A program made the translations under genes and the position numbers. DNA of 14,880 nt from an uncultured Prevotella sp. (GTDB lineage: Bacteria > Bacteroidota > Bacteroidia > Bacteroidales > Bacteroidaceae). The stretch lies in the NCBI GenBank assembly GCA_900550635.1, contig URSZ01000055.1, positions 1-14,880 of the forward strand, read 5' to 3'. How positions within the stretch are numbered: the first letter of the stretch is position 1; each line of letters begins with the position of its first letter. This document shows, one piece after another, positions 6,474 to 12,790 of the stretch. Under the pieces are notes generated by a model that ran no database searches, had not been told where the DNA came from, and saw only the letters and a program-made list of their open reading frames with translations.

Positions 6474-7738
6474 AACTGAAAGTTAAGGCAATCATTACGG
6501 CGTTCATGTTGACTGTGCTGTTGAACGCCGGGGCGCGTGCCCAGCAGAACCGCTCGTTCGCGGAGCACATCCGCACAGTTGAGACCATTGTCAACGACGA
6601 CAGAACGCTTCCGCCAGTTATTTCGCTCAATGCCGGCGACAAGGTGTCGGTTTCGTTCGACGACATAACGCACGAATACGTGCGCTACGTATATAAGCTC
6701 GAGCATTGCGACCGCAACTGGAAAACCACCGAAAGCCTTTTCGAGAGCGATTACATGACAGGCACGAACCTCGAAGCACCTATCGACGATTATTCCCAAA
6801 GCATGAACACGTCGCTGCTTTATACGCACTACGTTCTAGAGTTTCCCAACAGTTATGTGCGTCCTCTGCTTTCGGGTAACTACCGCGTGAGCATATACGA
6901 GGACGGAAATACTGACAGTCCCGTGGCCGAGGCGTATTTCTCGGTGGTAGACGCCAAAATGGGCGTAGGTGCCACGGTTACTACCAATACTGACATCGAC
7001 TATAACCAGTCGCACCAGCAGTTGGACATATCCCTGAACTTCGGAAATGTGGAAGTGCGCAACCCCGACCGCGAGATTTTTGTCCGTGTGCTGCAAAACA
7101 AAAGGTACGACAACGCCATTATCGCCCCGTCGGCCAATTACCAGGACGCAAACGGCATGAGGTGGGAGCATTGTCGCGATCTTATTTTCGACGCGGGCAA
7201 CGAGTATAAGAAGTTCGAGATTCTCAACGTACACCAGCCTACTATGGGCGTTGACCGAATGCGCTGGTTCGCTCCTTATTACCATGCGTTCCTGTACACC
7301 GACGAGCAGCGCAATAATTATATCACCATAGAGGAGCAGAACGGCTCGTATGTGGTGCGTAACGAGGACAACGTAGACAACGAAACGCAGAGCGAATACG
7401 TAATAGTGCATTATTCGCTCGACATGCCCGAGGTGCCGGGCGGCGATTTCTACGTCAGCGGCCAGTGGACGGGATATAATTTCCTGCCCGAATACAAAAT
7501 GCGTTTCGATGAGCAGGAGCAGATGTACGTTGCCGAAATTCTCATGAAGCAGGGCTATTACAATTACCTGTACCTTTTTGTTCCCGACGGCAGCAGCGAA
7601 GGTTCGACCATCGAGGCCGAAGGCTCGTTTTATCAAACCGAGAACGAGTACACCATATTTGTTTATGCGCGCCTGCAGGGCGAGCGATACGACCGCCTGT
7701 TGGGCTATCGCGATTTTCGCTTCGTGCCCAACAAATAA
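6470..7738 (+). CDS. DUF5103 protein, type IX secretion system plug-type
   Basis: This 422-residue protein begins with a Sec signal peptide (MKLKVKAIITAFMLTVLLNAGARA, likely cleaved before Gln25), so it is exported, presumably to the periplasm. I recognise the DUF5103 family by the N-terminal domain pattern YVRYVYKLEHCDRNWK, then SDYMTGTNLEAPIDDYSQSMNT, LYTHYVLEFPN and SGNYRVSIYED. A second half has immunoglobulin-like strands with YVSGQWTGYNF. One family member in Flavobacterium plugs the periplasmic side of the SprA translocon in the type IX system. Whether this paralogue does so is inference, because many Bacteroidales carry DUF5103 genes and no other T9SS gene is in the window. The start overlaps the cca stop by four bases (ATGA), and the stop directly touches the next gene's ATG, so the three form a tight transcription unit. 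Confidence 0.82.
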   Translation: MKLKVKAIITAFMLTVLLNAGARAQQNRSFAEHIRTVETIVNDDRTLPPVISLNAGDKVSVSFDDITHEYVRYVYKLEHCDRNWKTTESLFESDYMTGTNLEAPIDDYSQSMNTSLLYTHYVLEFPNSYVRPLLSGNYRVSIYEDGNTDSPVAEAYFSVVDAKMGVGATVTTNTDIDYNQSHQQLDISLNFGNVEVRNPDREIFVRVLQNKRYDNAIIAPSANYQDANGMRWEHCRDLIFDAGNEYKKFEILNVHQPTMGVDRMRWFAPYYHAFLYTDEQRNNYITIEEQNGSYVVRNEDNVDNETQSEYVIVHYSLDMPEVPGGDFYVSGQWTGYNFLPEYKMRFDEQEQMYVAEILMKQGYYNYLYLFVPDGSSEGSTIEAEGSFYQTENEYTIFVYARLQGERYDRLLGYRDFRFVPNK

Positions 7739-8377
7739 ATGTTGAATTTCACGTGCCCTATGGATTTTCCGAGTTTTTCACAGGTTCTTGATTTTATCGG
7801 TACATTCGCTTTTGCCATTTCGGGCATACGCTTGGCGTCGGCCAAGCGCTTCGATTTGTTCGGCGCATACGTTGTGGGCTTCACCACCGCCGTGGGCGGA
7901 GGTACGGTGCGCGACTTAATGCTCGGGCTTACGCCGTTCTGGATGCAGACGCCCACGTATGTGGTGTGTACGGCTTTCGCCGTGCTTTGGGTGGCCGTGT
8001 TCGGCAAGGCGCTCATACGCCAGAACAACACGTGGTTTCTTTTCGACACCATAGGGTTGGCTGTGTTCACAGTCACGGGCGTGGAGAAAACCCTGGCACT
8101 GGGCTTCCCATGGTGGACGGCAATCATAATGGGTACGATGACGGGCGCGGCCGGCGGAGTGTTCCGCGACGTGTTCATCAACGTCGAGCCGCTCATCTTC
8201 CGCAAGGAGATATACGCCTCGGCCTGCGTGCTCGGCGGCCTGGCCTACCTTGCCTGCGTTTACGCCGGGCTGGGCAGCGTGGCGGCCGGCATTGTGTGCA
8301 GTGCCGGCGTGATAGCAATCCGCCTGCTCGCCGTTAAATTCCACCTTTCGTTGCCTCACCTCAAGGGCGAGGAGTAG
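7739..8377 (+). CDS. TRIC/UPF0126 family membrane protein (YadS/YicG-like)
   Basis: This 212-residue, strongly hydrophobic protein looks like the bacterial UPF0126 family, homologous to trimeric intracellular cation (TRIC) channels. The family has two internally repeated halves of three helices plus a seventh helix. Both repeats show the signature here: GGGTVRDLMLG near residue 60 and GGVFRDVF near residue 143, each with the conserved Arg-Asp pair. Helices such as VLDFIGTFAFAISGIRLAS and YASACVLGGLAYLACVYAGL are clear inner-membrane segments. Some relatives have been described as glycine transporters, so the substrate is uncertain. The ATG at 7739 immediately follows the TAA of the DUF5103 gene; an internal ATG at 7760 would give a start just before the first helix and is possible. 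It is the last gene of the cca unit, followed by a 384-base gap containing repeat copy B. Confidence 0.85.
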   Translation: MLNFTCPMDFPSFSQVLDFIGTFAFAISGIRLASAKRFDLFGAYVVGFTTAVGGGTVRDLMLGLTPFWMQTPTYVVCTAFAVLWVAVFGKALIRQNNTWFLFDTIGLAVFTVTGVEKTLALGFPWWTAIIMGTMTGAAGGVFRDVFINVEPLIFRKEIYASACVLGGLAYLACVYAGLGSVAAGIVCSAGVIAIRLLAVKFHLSLPHLKGEE

Positions 8378-8464
8378 ATTTTTTGTATTGCCATACCTGC
8401 TTTGCGCGGCACGTGTCGCAGTTTGTCCTCCTTTACAGGGCGGTTTTCATGCGGTTTTAGAGAT

Positions 8465-8542
8465 GGCAAAAAATATGTCTGACATAATTCGAAATACATC
8501 GGACATATTTTAAAATATCTCAGACATATTTTTTCTTTGCTC
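8465..8542 (-). repeat. Modular palindromic intergenic repeat, copy B
   Basis: Read on minus, the 78-base core opens GAGCAAAGAAAAAATA and ends TTTTTTGCC. Modules are at 8516-8528 (TATGTCTGAGATA), 8495-8507 (TATGTCCGATGTA) and 8474-8486 (TATGTCAGACATA, a perfect 13-base palindrome), 21 bases apart. AAAAAATATGTCTGA occurs at both ends in opposite orientation, so the core has 15-base terminal inverted repeats. The similarity with copy C extends to about 8438-8620, roughly 183 bases at about 87% identity by hand count. Outside the core, AAAACTG (8557-8563) pairs with CAGTTTT (8569-8575). On both strands the last module runs into a T-tract, so bidirectional termination is plausible. Confidence 0.82.
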
Positions 8543-8730
8543 CTAATGGGATATAAAAAACTGAAACACAGTTTTCAATTTTCCGCACCCGAAACAGACA
8601 GTTTTCAAGACGTATTTTCTTCACCGCGTTTCTGCTGTTTGCATGTCCTTTGCAACATGCGGCATGTATTAATATGATGTTTTTTGCGGTCTTATTGTGG
8701 AAAAAATTACCGTGTTTGGCAAAAAGAGTA

Positions 8731-8738
8731 TATATTTG
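8731..8738 (+). promoter_or_regulatory. Bacteroidota-type -7 box upstream of the phenylacetate-CoA ligase gene
   Basis: TATATTTG matches TAnnTTTG exactly and ends 23 bases before the ATG at 8762, giving a leader of under 20 bases. A TTTG lies at 8715-8718, only 12 bases upstream, so the -33 element is not convincing. Confidence 0.55.
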
Positions 8739-8761
8739 TTTTCAAATTAAAAACATAACCC

Positions 8762-10060
8762 ATGTATTTACACAAAGAATTAGAAACTCTTACACGAACC
8801 GAAATAGAAAACCTGCAACTCGAGCGTCTGAAAAAGACAATCGCTCGCTGTATGCAGTCGCCTTTTTACCAAAAACGCTTTGCCGAGCACCATTTGAAGC
8901 CCGACGACATACGCAGTCTCGACGACCTGTCGAAGATTCCCTTTACCACAAAGCAGGATTTGCGCGACAATTACCCGTTCGGCCTGTCGACGGTGCCTTT
9001 GAGCCAGGTGGTGCGCCTGCATTCCTCGAGCGGCACAACCGGCACGCCGACCGTAATCCTGCACACGCAGCGCGACCTCGACGAATGGGCCAACGCCGTT
9101 GCGCGTTGCCTTTACATGGTTGGCCTGCGCCCGGGCGACATTTTCCAGAACTCCTCGGGCTACGGCATGTTCACCGGCGGCCTGGGATTCCAATACGGCG
9201 CGGAGCGGTTGGGAATGCTTACCGTTCCTGCTGCCGCGGGCAACACCAAACGGCAGATAAAGTTCATTACCGATTTCGGCACTACGGCTCTTCATGCCAT
9301 ACCGAGCTATGCCGGCCGCCTTTACGAAGTGATGGTCGAAATGGGTATCGACCCGCGCCGCGACACTAAACTGCACACGCTGATAATAGGCGCCGAGCCG
9401 CACTCGGAGGAGCAGCGCCGCCGCATTGAGAACATGCTGGGCGTCAAGGCTTACAATTCGTTCGGCATGTCGGAGATGTGCGGCCCGGGCGTTGCGTTCG
9501 AGTGCACGGAGCAGAACGGGCTTCACATCTGGGAAGACTATTACATTGTCGAAATCGTAGACCCGCAAACCCTCGAACCCGTGCCCGAAGGCGAGGTGGG
9601 CGAACTGGTGCTTACCACCATAAACCGCGAGGCAATGCCCCTGCTGCGCTACCGCACGCGCGACCTGACGCGGATTCTCCCGGGCGAATGCCCCTGCGGG
9701 CGGCACCACAAGCGCCTCGACCGAATGAAAGGCCGGAGCGACGACATGATGATTCTCAAGGGCGTGAACATATTCCCCATTCAGATTGAAACGGTTCTCA
9801 TGCAGTTCGAAGAATTAGGCAACAACTACCTCATAACGCTCACCAACGAGGAAGCCAATGATTTGATGACCGTCGAAGTAGAGTTGAACACCTTCTGCGA
9901 CGACTATCCCAAGCTCCAGGCCCTGACCAAGGAAATTACACGCCAGCTGAAGGACGAAATACTCCTTACCCCGCTCGTCAAACTCGTTCCCAAGGGCTCG
10001 CTGCCGCAGCAGGACGGCAAGGCCGTGCGTGTAAGGGACTTGCGAAAGACATTAATCTAA
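8762..10060 (+). CDS. paaK: Phenylacetate-CoA ligase family protein
   Basis: This 432-residue member of the adenylate-forming (ANL) superfamily activates an aryl acid with ATP and couples it to CoA, via an acyl-adenylate, in the cytosol. The phosphate loop LHSSSGTTGTPT (86-97) is the PaaK form of the AMP-binding signature. YNSFGMSEMCGPGVAFEC is the adenine-binding motif, and LRYRTRDLT carries the conserved hinge aspartate region. The C-terminal lid contains RSDDMMILKGVNIFP, typical of PaaK. Length matches PaaK proteins (about 430). It is followed after 15 bases by a two-ACT-domain gene, a pairing common in anaerobes, where the ligase is thought to serve aryl-acid reassimilation or aromatic amino acid synthesis from arylacetates. 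The exact substrate (phenylacetate, 4-hydroxyphenylacetate or indoleacetate) is not readable. No paa catabolic genes or indolepyruvate oxidoreductase genes are in the window. Confidence 0.9.
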   Translation: MYLHKELETLTRTEIENLQLERLKKTIARCMQSPFYQKRFAEHHLKPDDIRSLDDLSKIPFTTKQDLRDNYPFGLSTVPLSQVVRLHSSSGTTGTPTVILHTQRDLDEWANAVARCLYMVGLRPGDIFQNSSGYGMFTGGLGFQYGAERLGMLTVPAAAGNTKRQIKFITDFGTTALHAIPSYAGRLYEVMVEMGIDPRRDTKLHTLIIGAEPHSEEQRRRIENMLGVKAYNSFGMSEMCGPGVAFECTEQNGLHIWEDYYIVEIVDPQTLEPVPEGEVGELVLTTINREAMPLLRYRTRDLTRILPGECPCGRHHKRLDRMKGRSDDMMILKGVNIFPIQIETVLMQFEELGNNYLITLTNEEANDLMTVEVELNTFCDDYPKLQALTKEITRQLKDEILLTPLVKLVPKGSLPQQDGKAVRVRDLRKTLI

Positions 10061-10075
10061 TAAAGAATAACAGCC

Positions 10076-10528
10076 ATGATTGTACATCAAATATCTATTT
10101 TCGTCGAGAACAAGTCGGGCACACTCCTTAAAGTTCTCGAACTGTTCAAGGAGAACAACATACAGCTCATAGCGTCCACAATCTCCGATACGGTGGAGTA
10201 CGGCATTTACCGCATAATCTGCTCCGAACCCATGCGCGCCTACGAGATGTTGAAAGCCGCCGGCATATCGGCAAACCTGTCGGAGGTCTTTGCCATAATG
10301 CTCGACAACCGTCCCGGCCGTGCGGCCGACGCAGTGCGTCACATCAGCGAGGCCGGCATTACCATTTCATACCTTTACTCGTTCATGCTGGGCGGGAAAG
10401 GTATCCTTGTGTTCCGCACAGACGATGCCGCGCGCACCGAAAGGGTGATACGCGAAAACTCCCTCGCCGCCCTTGACGACAAAGCCCTCCTCTCCCTCGG
10501 CAGCGTGGAGGAAGAAGGCGGCAGATAA
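10076..10528 (+). CDS. Tandem ACT-domain amino acid-binding protein
   Basis: This 150-residue soluble protein consists of two ACT folds and nothing else. The first begins VHQISIFVENKSGTLLKVLELFKENNIQL, the standard ACT strand-helix pattern with its Gly-Thr/Ser turn. The second starts near residue 70 with VFAIMLDNRPGRAADAVRHISEAGI and continues ISYLYSFMLGGKGILVFRTDD. ACT domains bind amino acids and usually act as allosteric sensors. The 15-base gap after the phenylacetate-CoA ligase gene suggests that it is cotranscribed and senses an aromatic amino acid to modulate that step; this is inference from context. No catalytic motif is seen. The ATG at 10076 follows an A-rich leader without a Shine-Dalgarno. 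After its stop comes a 452-base gap shared with the convergent aspS gene. Confidence 0.88.
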   Translation: MIVHQISIFVENKSGTLLKVLELFKENNIQLIASTISDTVEYGIYRIICSEPMRAYEMLKAAGISANLSEVFAIMLDNRPGRAADAVRHISEAGITISYLYSFMLGGKGILVFRTDDAARTERVIRENSLAALDDKALLSLGSVEEEGGR

Positions 10529-10672
10529 CCTGCCTGCCGCAAGTAAACGCATTAAAATTAGCAGCAGGGTTTAATGCAGATTCGGTATAATTAAGGAGTA
10601 ATGGAATTGTCGGAAAGCCCCGTCTGCCGTTGTCGGTATTTTCCGGGCGGGTTTTCATGCGGTTTTAGAGAT

Positions 10673-10750
10673 GGCAAAAAATATGTCTGACATATTTTGA
10701 AATAGGTCAGACATATTTTAAAATATCTCAGAGATATTTTTTATTTGCTC
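10673..10750 (-). repeat. Modular palindromic intergenic repeat, copy C
   Basis: Read on minus, the 78-base core opens GAGCAAATAAAAAATA and ends TTTTTTGCC. Modules are at 10724-10736 (TATCTCTGAGATA, perfectly palindromic), 10703-10715 (TATGTCTGACCTA) and 10682-10694 (TATGTCAGACATA, perfectly palindromic). Modules 2 and 3 can pair as a 13-bp stem with one mismatch. The copy matches B over about 183 bases, including the flank TTTTCATGCGGTTTTAGAG and the downstream TTCCGCACCCGAAAC. The flanking hairpin is perfect here: AAAACTGTG (10765-10773) with CACAGTTTT (10775-10783). It lies between convergent genes, a place suited to a two-way terminator. Confidence 0.82.
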
Positions 10751-10891
10751 CGAGGGCGGTGTAAAAAACTGTGACACAGTTTTCAACTTTCCGCACCCGA
10801 AACGGACATTTCCCGAGGCGTTTTTTATCGTCCGGAACGGCTGGCATTTCATACGGCAAAAGTGGTATAATTTACCGGAAAAGAGATTGAA

Positions 10892-10925
10892 AAATCCCGG
10901 CACACGGGATAGTGTGTCGGGATTT
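10892..10925 (-). terminator. Rho-independent-type terminator of aspS
   Basis: AAATCCCGGCACAC (10892-10905) and GTGTGTCGGGATTT (10912-10925) form a 14-bp stem with a single G-T wobble and a 6-base loop. On the minus strand the stem lies 55 bases after the aspS stop and runs into ATTTTTC, a short T-tract. In the plus direction the T-run is interrupted (ATTTCTG), so it suits aspS better than the ACT-domain gene. Confidence 0.75.
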
Positions 10926-10980
10926 CTGTGTCATACAAGGCATTCTGCCTTTGCGGCATGCGGCGTGCGAGCCGTCGCCT

Positions 10981-12738
10981 TTAGTCTTTTGCTATGGAAA
11001 TGTGCAGTTCGTCAAGCTGTTTCTGCTCGAGGAACGAGGGTGCGTCGAGCATTACGTCGCGGCCGGAATTGTTCTTTGGGAATGCAATACAGTCTCGAAT
11101 GCTGTCGAGCCCTGCAAAGAGCGATACCCAGCGGTCGAGGCCGTAGGCCAGTCCGCCGTGGGGCGGTGCGCCGTATTTGAAGGCGTTCATGAGGAAACCG
11201 AACTGCTGCTGCGCGCGCTCGGGCGTGAAGCCGAGCACTTCGAAAATCTTGGCCTGTAGCTTGCTGTCGTGTATACGTATCGAGCCTCCGCCCACTTCAA
11301 CGCCGTTGCACACCATGTCGTATGCGTTGGCGCGTACCTTTTCGGGCGCGCTGTCGAGCAGGGGTATGTCCTCGGGTTTTGGCGATGTGAACGGGTGGTG
11401 CATTGCCATGAGGCGCTGCTCCTCGTCGCTCCACTCGAACATGGGGAAGTCAACCACCCACAGCAGGGCGAATTTGTTTTTGTCGCGAAGCCCGAGGCGT
11501 TCGCCCATTTCCAGGCGCAGCGAGCATAGCTGCTTGCGCGTGCGCATGGGGTCGTCGCCGCTGAGTATGAGTATCAGGTCGCCGGGTTTGGCGTTCATCT
11601 TGTCCTTAAGCCGGTTGAGCACTTCGGGCGAATAGAACTTGTCTACCGAACTCTTTACGCTGCCGTCATTCTGTACGCGGGCATAAACCAGTCCTTTGGC
11701 GCCAATCTGCGGGCTGCGCACGAAGTCGGTGAGCTGGTCGAGCTGCTTGCGCGTGTAGACGGCGCAACCCTCGGCGCAAATGCCGCCGATGTATGCGGCG
11801 GAGTTGAACACGGGAAATTCGCCCGTGCCTTTCAGCACATCGTCCAGTTCGACGAACTCCATGCCAAAGCGCATGTCGGGCTTGTCGCTGCCGAAGCGTT
11901 TCATTGCGTCAATCCACGGCAAGCGCAGGAACGGTTCGTTGATTTCGTAGTTGCGTATGGTCTTGAAAAGGTATTTGGCCATTTCTTCGAAGAGTTCGAT
12001 GATGTCGTTCTGCTCCACGAAACTCATCTCGCAGTCAATCTGTGTGAACTCCGGCTGGCGGTCAGCGCGCAGGTCCTCGTCGCGGAAGCATTTCACAATC
12101 TGGAAATACCTGTCCATGCCCGCCACCATGAGCAGCTGCTTGAGCGTCTGCGGGCTTTGGGGCAGGGCGTAGAACTGTCCCGGATTCATGCGCGAGGGGA
12201 CTACGAAGTCGCGCGCGCCCTCGGGCGTGGAGCCTACGAGCACGGGCGTCTCTATCTCGAGAAAGCCTTTGCTGTCGAGGAACTGGCGTATTGCAATGCA
12301 CGTCTTGTGGCGCAGCTCGATGTTCTTCCTTACGGCGTTGCGGCGCAGGTCGAGGTAACGGTATTTCATTCTCAGGTCGTCGCCGCCGTCGGTGTCGTCC
12401 TCAATTGTGAAGGGCGGCACGAGCGATTCGTTGAGCACGTTGAGCGCGGTAACGATAATCTCGATTTCGCCGGTGGGGATGTTTTTGTTTTTGGCGTACC
12501 GCTCGTTGACGGTGCCGGTGGCCTGGATGACGTATTCGCGCCCGAGGTCGTTGGCTTGGTTGAAAAGCGTTTCGTTTTCAGTTTGGTTGAACACCAGCTG
12601 CGTTATGCCGTAGCGATCGCGCAGGTCGATGAACGTCAGGGCGCCCATTTTGCGGATTCTCTGTATCCAGCCGGCCAGCGTGACGGTTTCGCCCACGTTG
12701 GCAAGGCATAGTTCCCCGCATGTTTTTGTTCTGTACAT
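10981..12738 (-). CDS. aspS: Aspartyl-tRNA synthetase
   Basis: This class II synthetase charges tRNA(Asp) with aspartate in the cytosol. The 585 residues match the bacterial type. An N-terminal OB-fold anticodon-binding domain comes first (VTLAGWIQRIRKMGALTFIDLRDRYG). The catalytic core follows, with motif 1 around FLEIETPVLVGSTPEGARDF, motif 2 as FRDEDLRADRQPEFTQID and motif 3 as GLAYGLDRWVSLFAG. The inserted GAD-type domain typical of bacterial AspRS lies between motifs 2 and 3 (about 290-420). I cannot tell from the sequence whether the enzyme also charges tRNA(Asn). The gene is complete and starts 52 bases after the lepA stop on the same strand, so the two may be cotranscribed from the lepA promoter. 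A stem-loop terminator follows its stop. Confidence 0.97.
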   Translation of the reverse strand: MYRTKTCGELCLANVGETVTLAGWIQRIRKMGALTFIDLRDRYGITQLVFNQTENETLFNQANDLGREYVIQATGTVNERYAKNKNIPTGEIEIIVTALNVLNESLVPPFTIEDDTDGGDDLRMKYRYLDLRRNAVRKNIELRHKTCIAIRQFLDSKGFLEIETPVLVGSTPEGARDFVVPSRMNPGQFYALPQSPQTLKQLLMVAGMDRYFQIVKCFRDEDLRADRQPEFTQIDCEMSFVEQNDIIELFEEMAKYLFKTIRNYEINEPFLRLPWIDAMKRFGSDKPDMRFGMEFVELDDVLKGTGEFPVFNSAAYIGGICAEGCAVYTRKQLDQLTDFVRSPQIGAKGLVYARVQNDGSVKSSVDKFYSPEVLNRLKDKMNAKPGDLILILSGDDPMRTRKQLCSLRLEMGERLGLRDKNKFALLWVVDFPMFEWSDEEQRLMAMHHPFTSPKPEDIPLLDSAPEKVRANAYDMVCNGVEVGGGSIRIHDSKLQAKIFEVLGFTPERAQQQFGFLMNAFKYGAPPHGGLAYGLDRWVSLFAGLDSIRDCIAFPKNNSGRDVMLDAPSFLEQKQLDELHISIAKD

Positions 12739-12790
12739 TTTCTGTTCGTATTTTTGTTTTGCAAGCCGAGCCGCGCCGGGCCTTTCCGCG

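Larger units (their letters stand above)
8378..8761. other. 384-base intergenic region with repeat copy B
   Basis: This gap lies between the TRIC-family gene and the phenylacetate-CoA ligase gene, both on plus. It contains the extended repeat element at about 8438-8620 (core 8465-8542), a second hairpin at 8557-8575, and a promoter box at 8731-8738. About 60 bases before and 110 bases after the element show no recognisable feature. I see no protein gene in it. Confidence 0.75.
10529..10980. other. 452-base intergenic region between convergent genes, with repeat copy C
   Basis: This gap separates the ACT-domain gene (plus) from aspS (minus). It carries the extended repeat element at about 10645-10828 (core 10673-10750), a hairpin at 10765-10783, and the aspS terminator at 10892-10925. 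Near 10584-10595 it has GGTATAATTAAG, which also occurs at 4186-4197 downstream of copy A. I see no protein gene. Confidence 0.75.

Noticed and set aside
8650..9369. Plus-strand frame of 239 codons overlapping the start of the phenylacetate-CoA ligase
   Set aside because: It is a different frame of a GC-rich coding region; the ligase frame carries all the family motifs.
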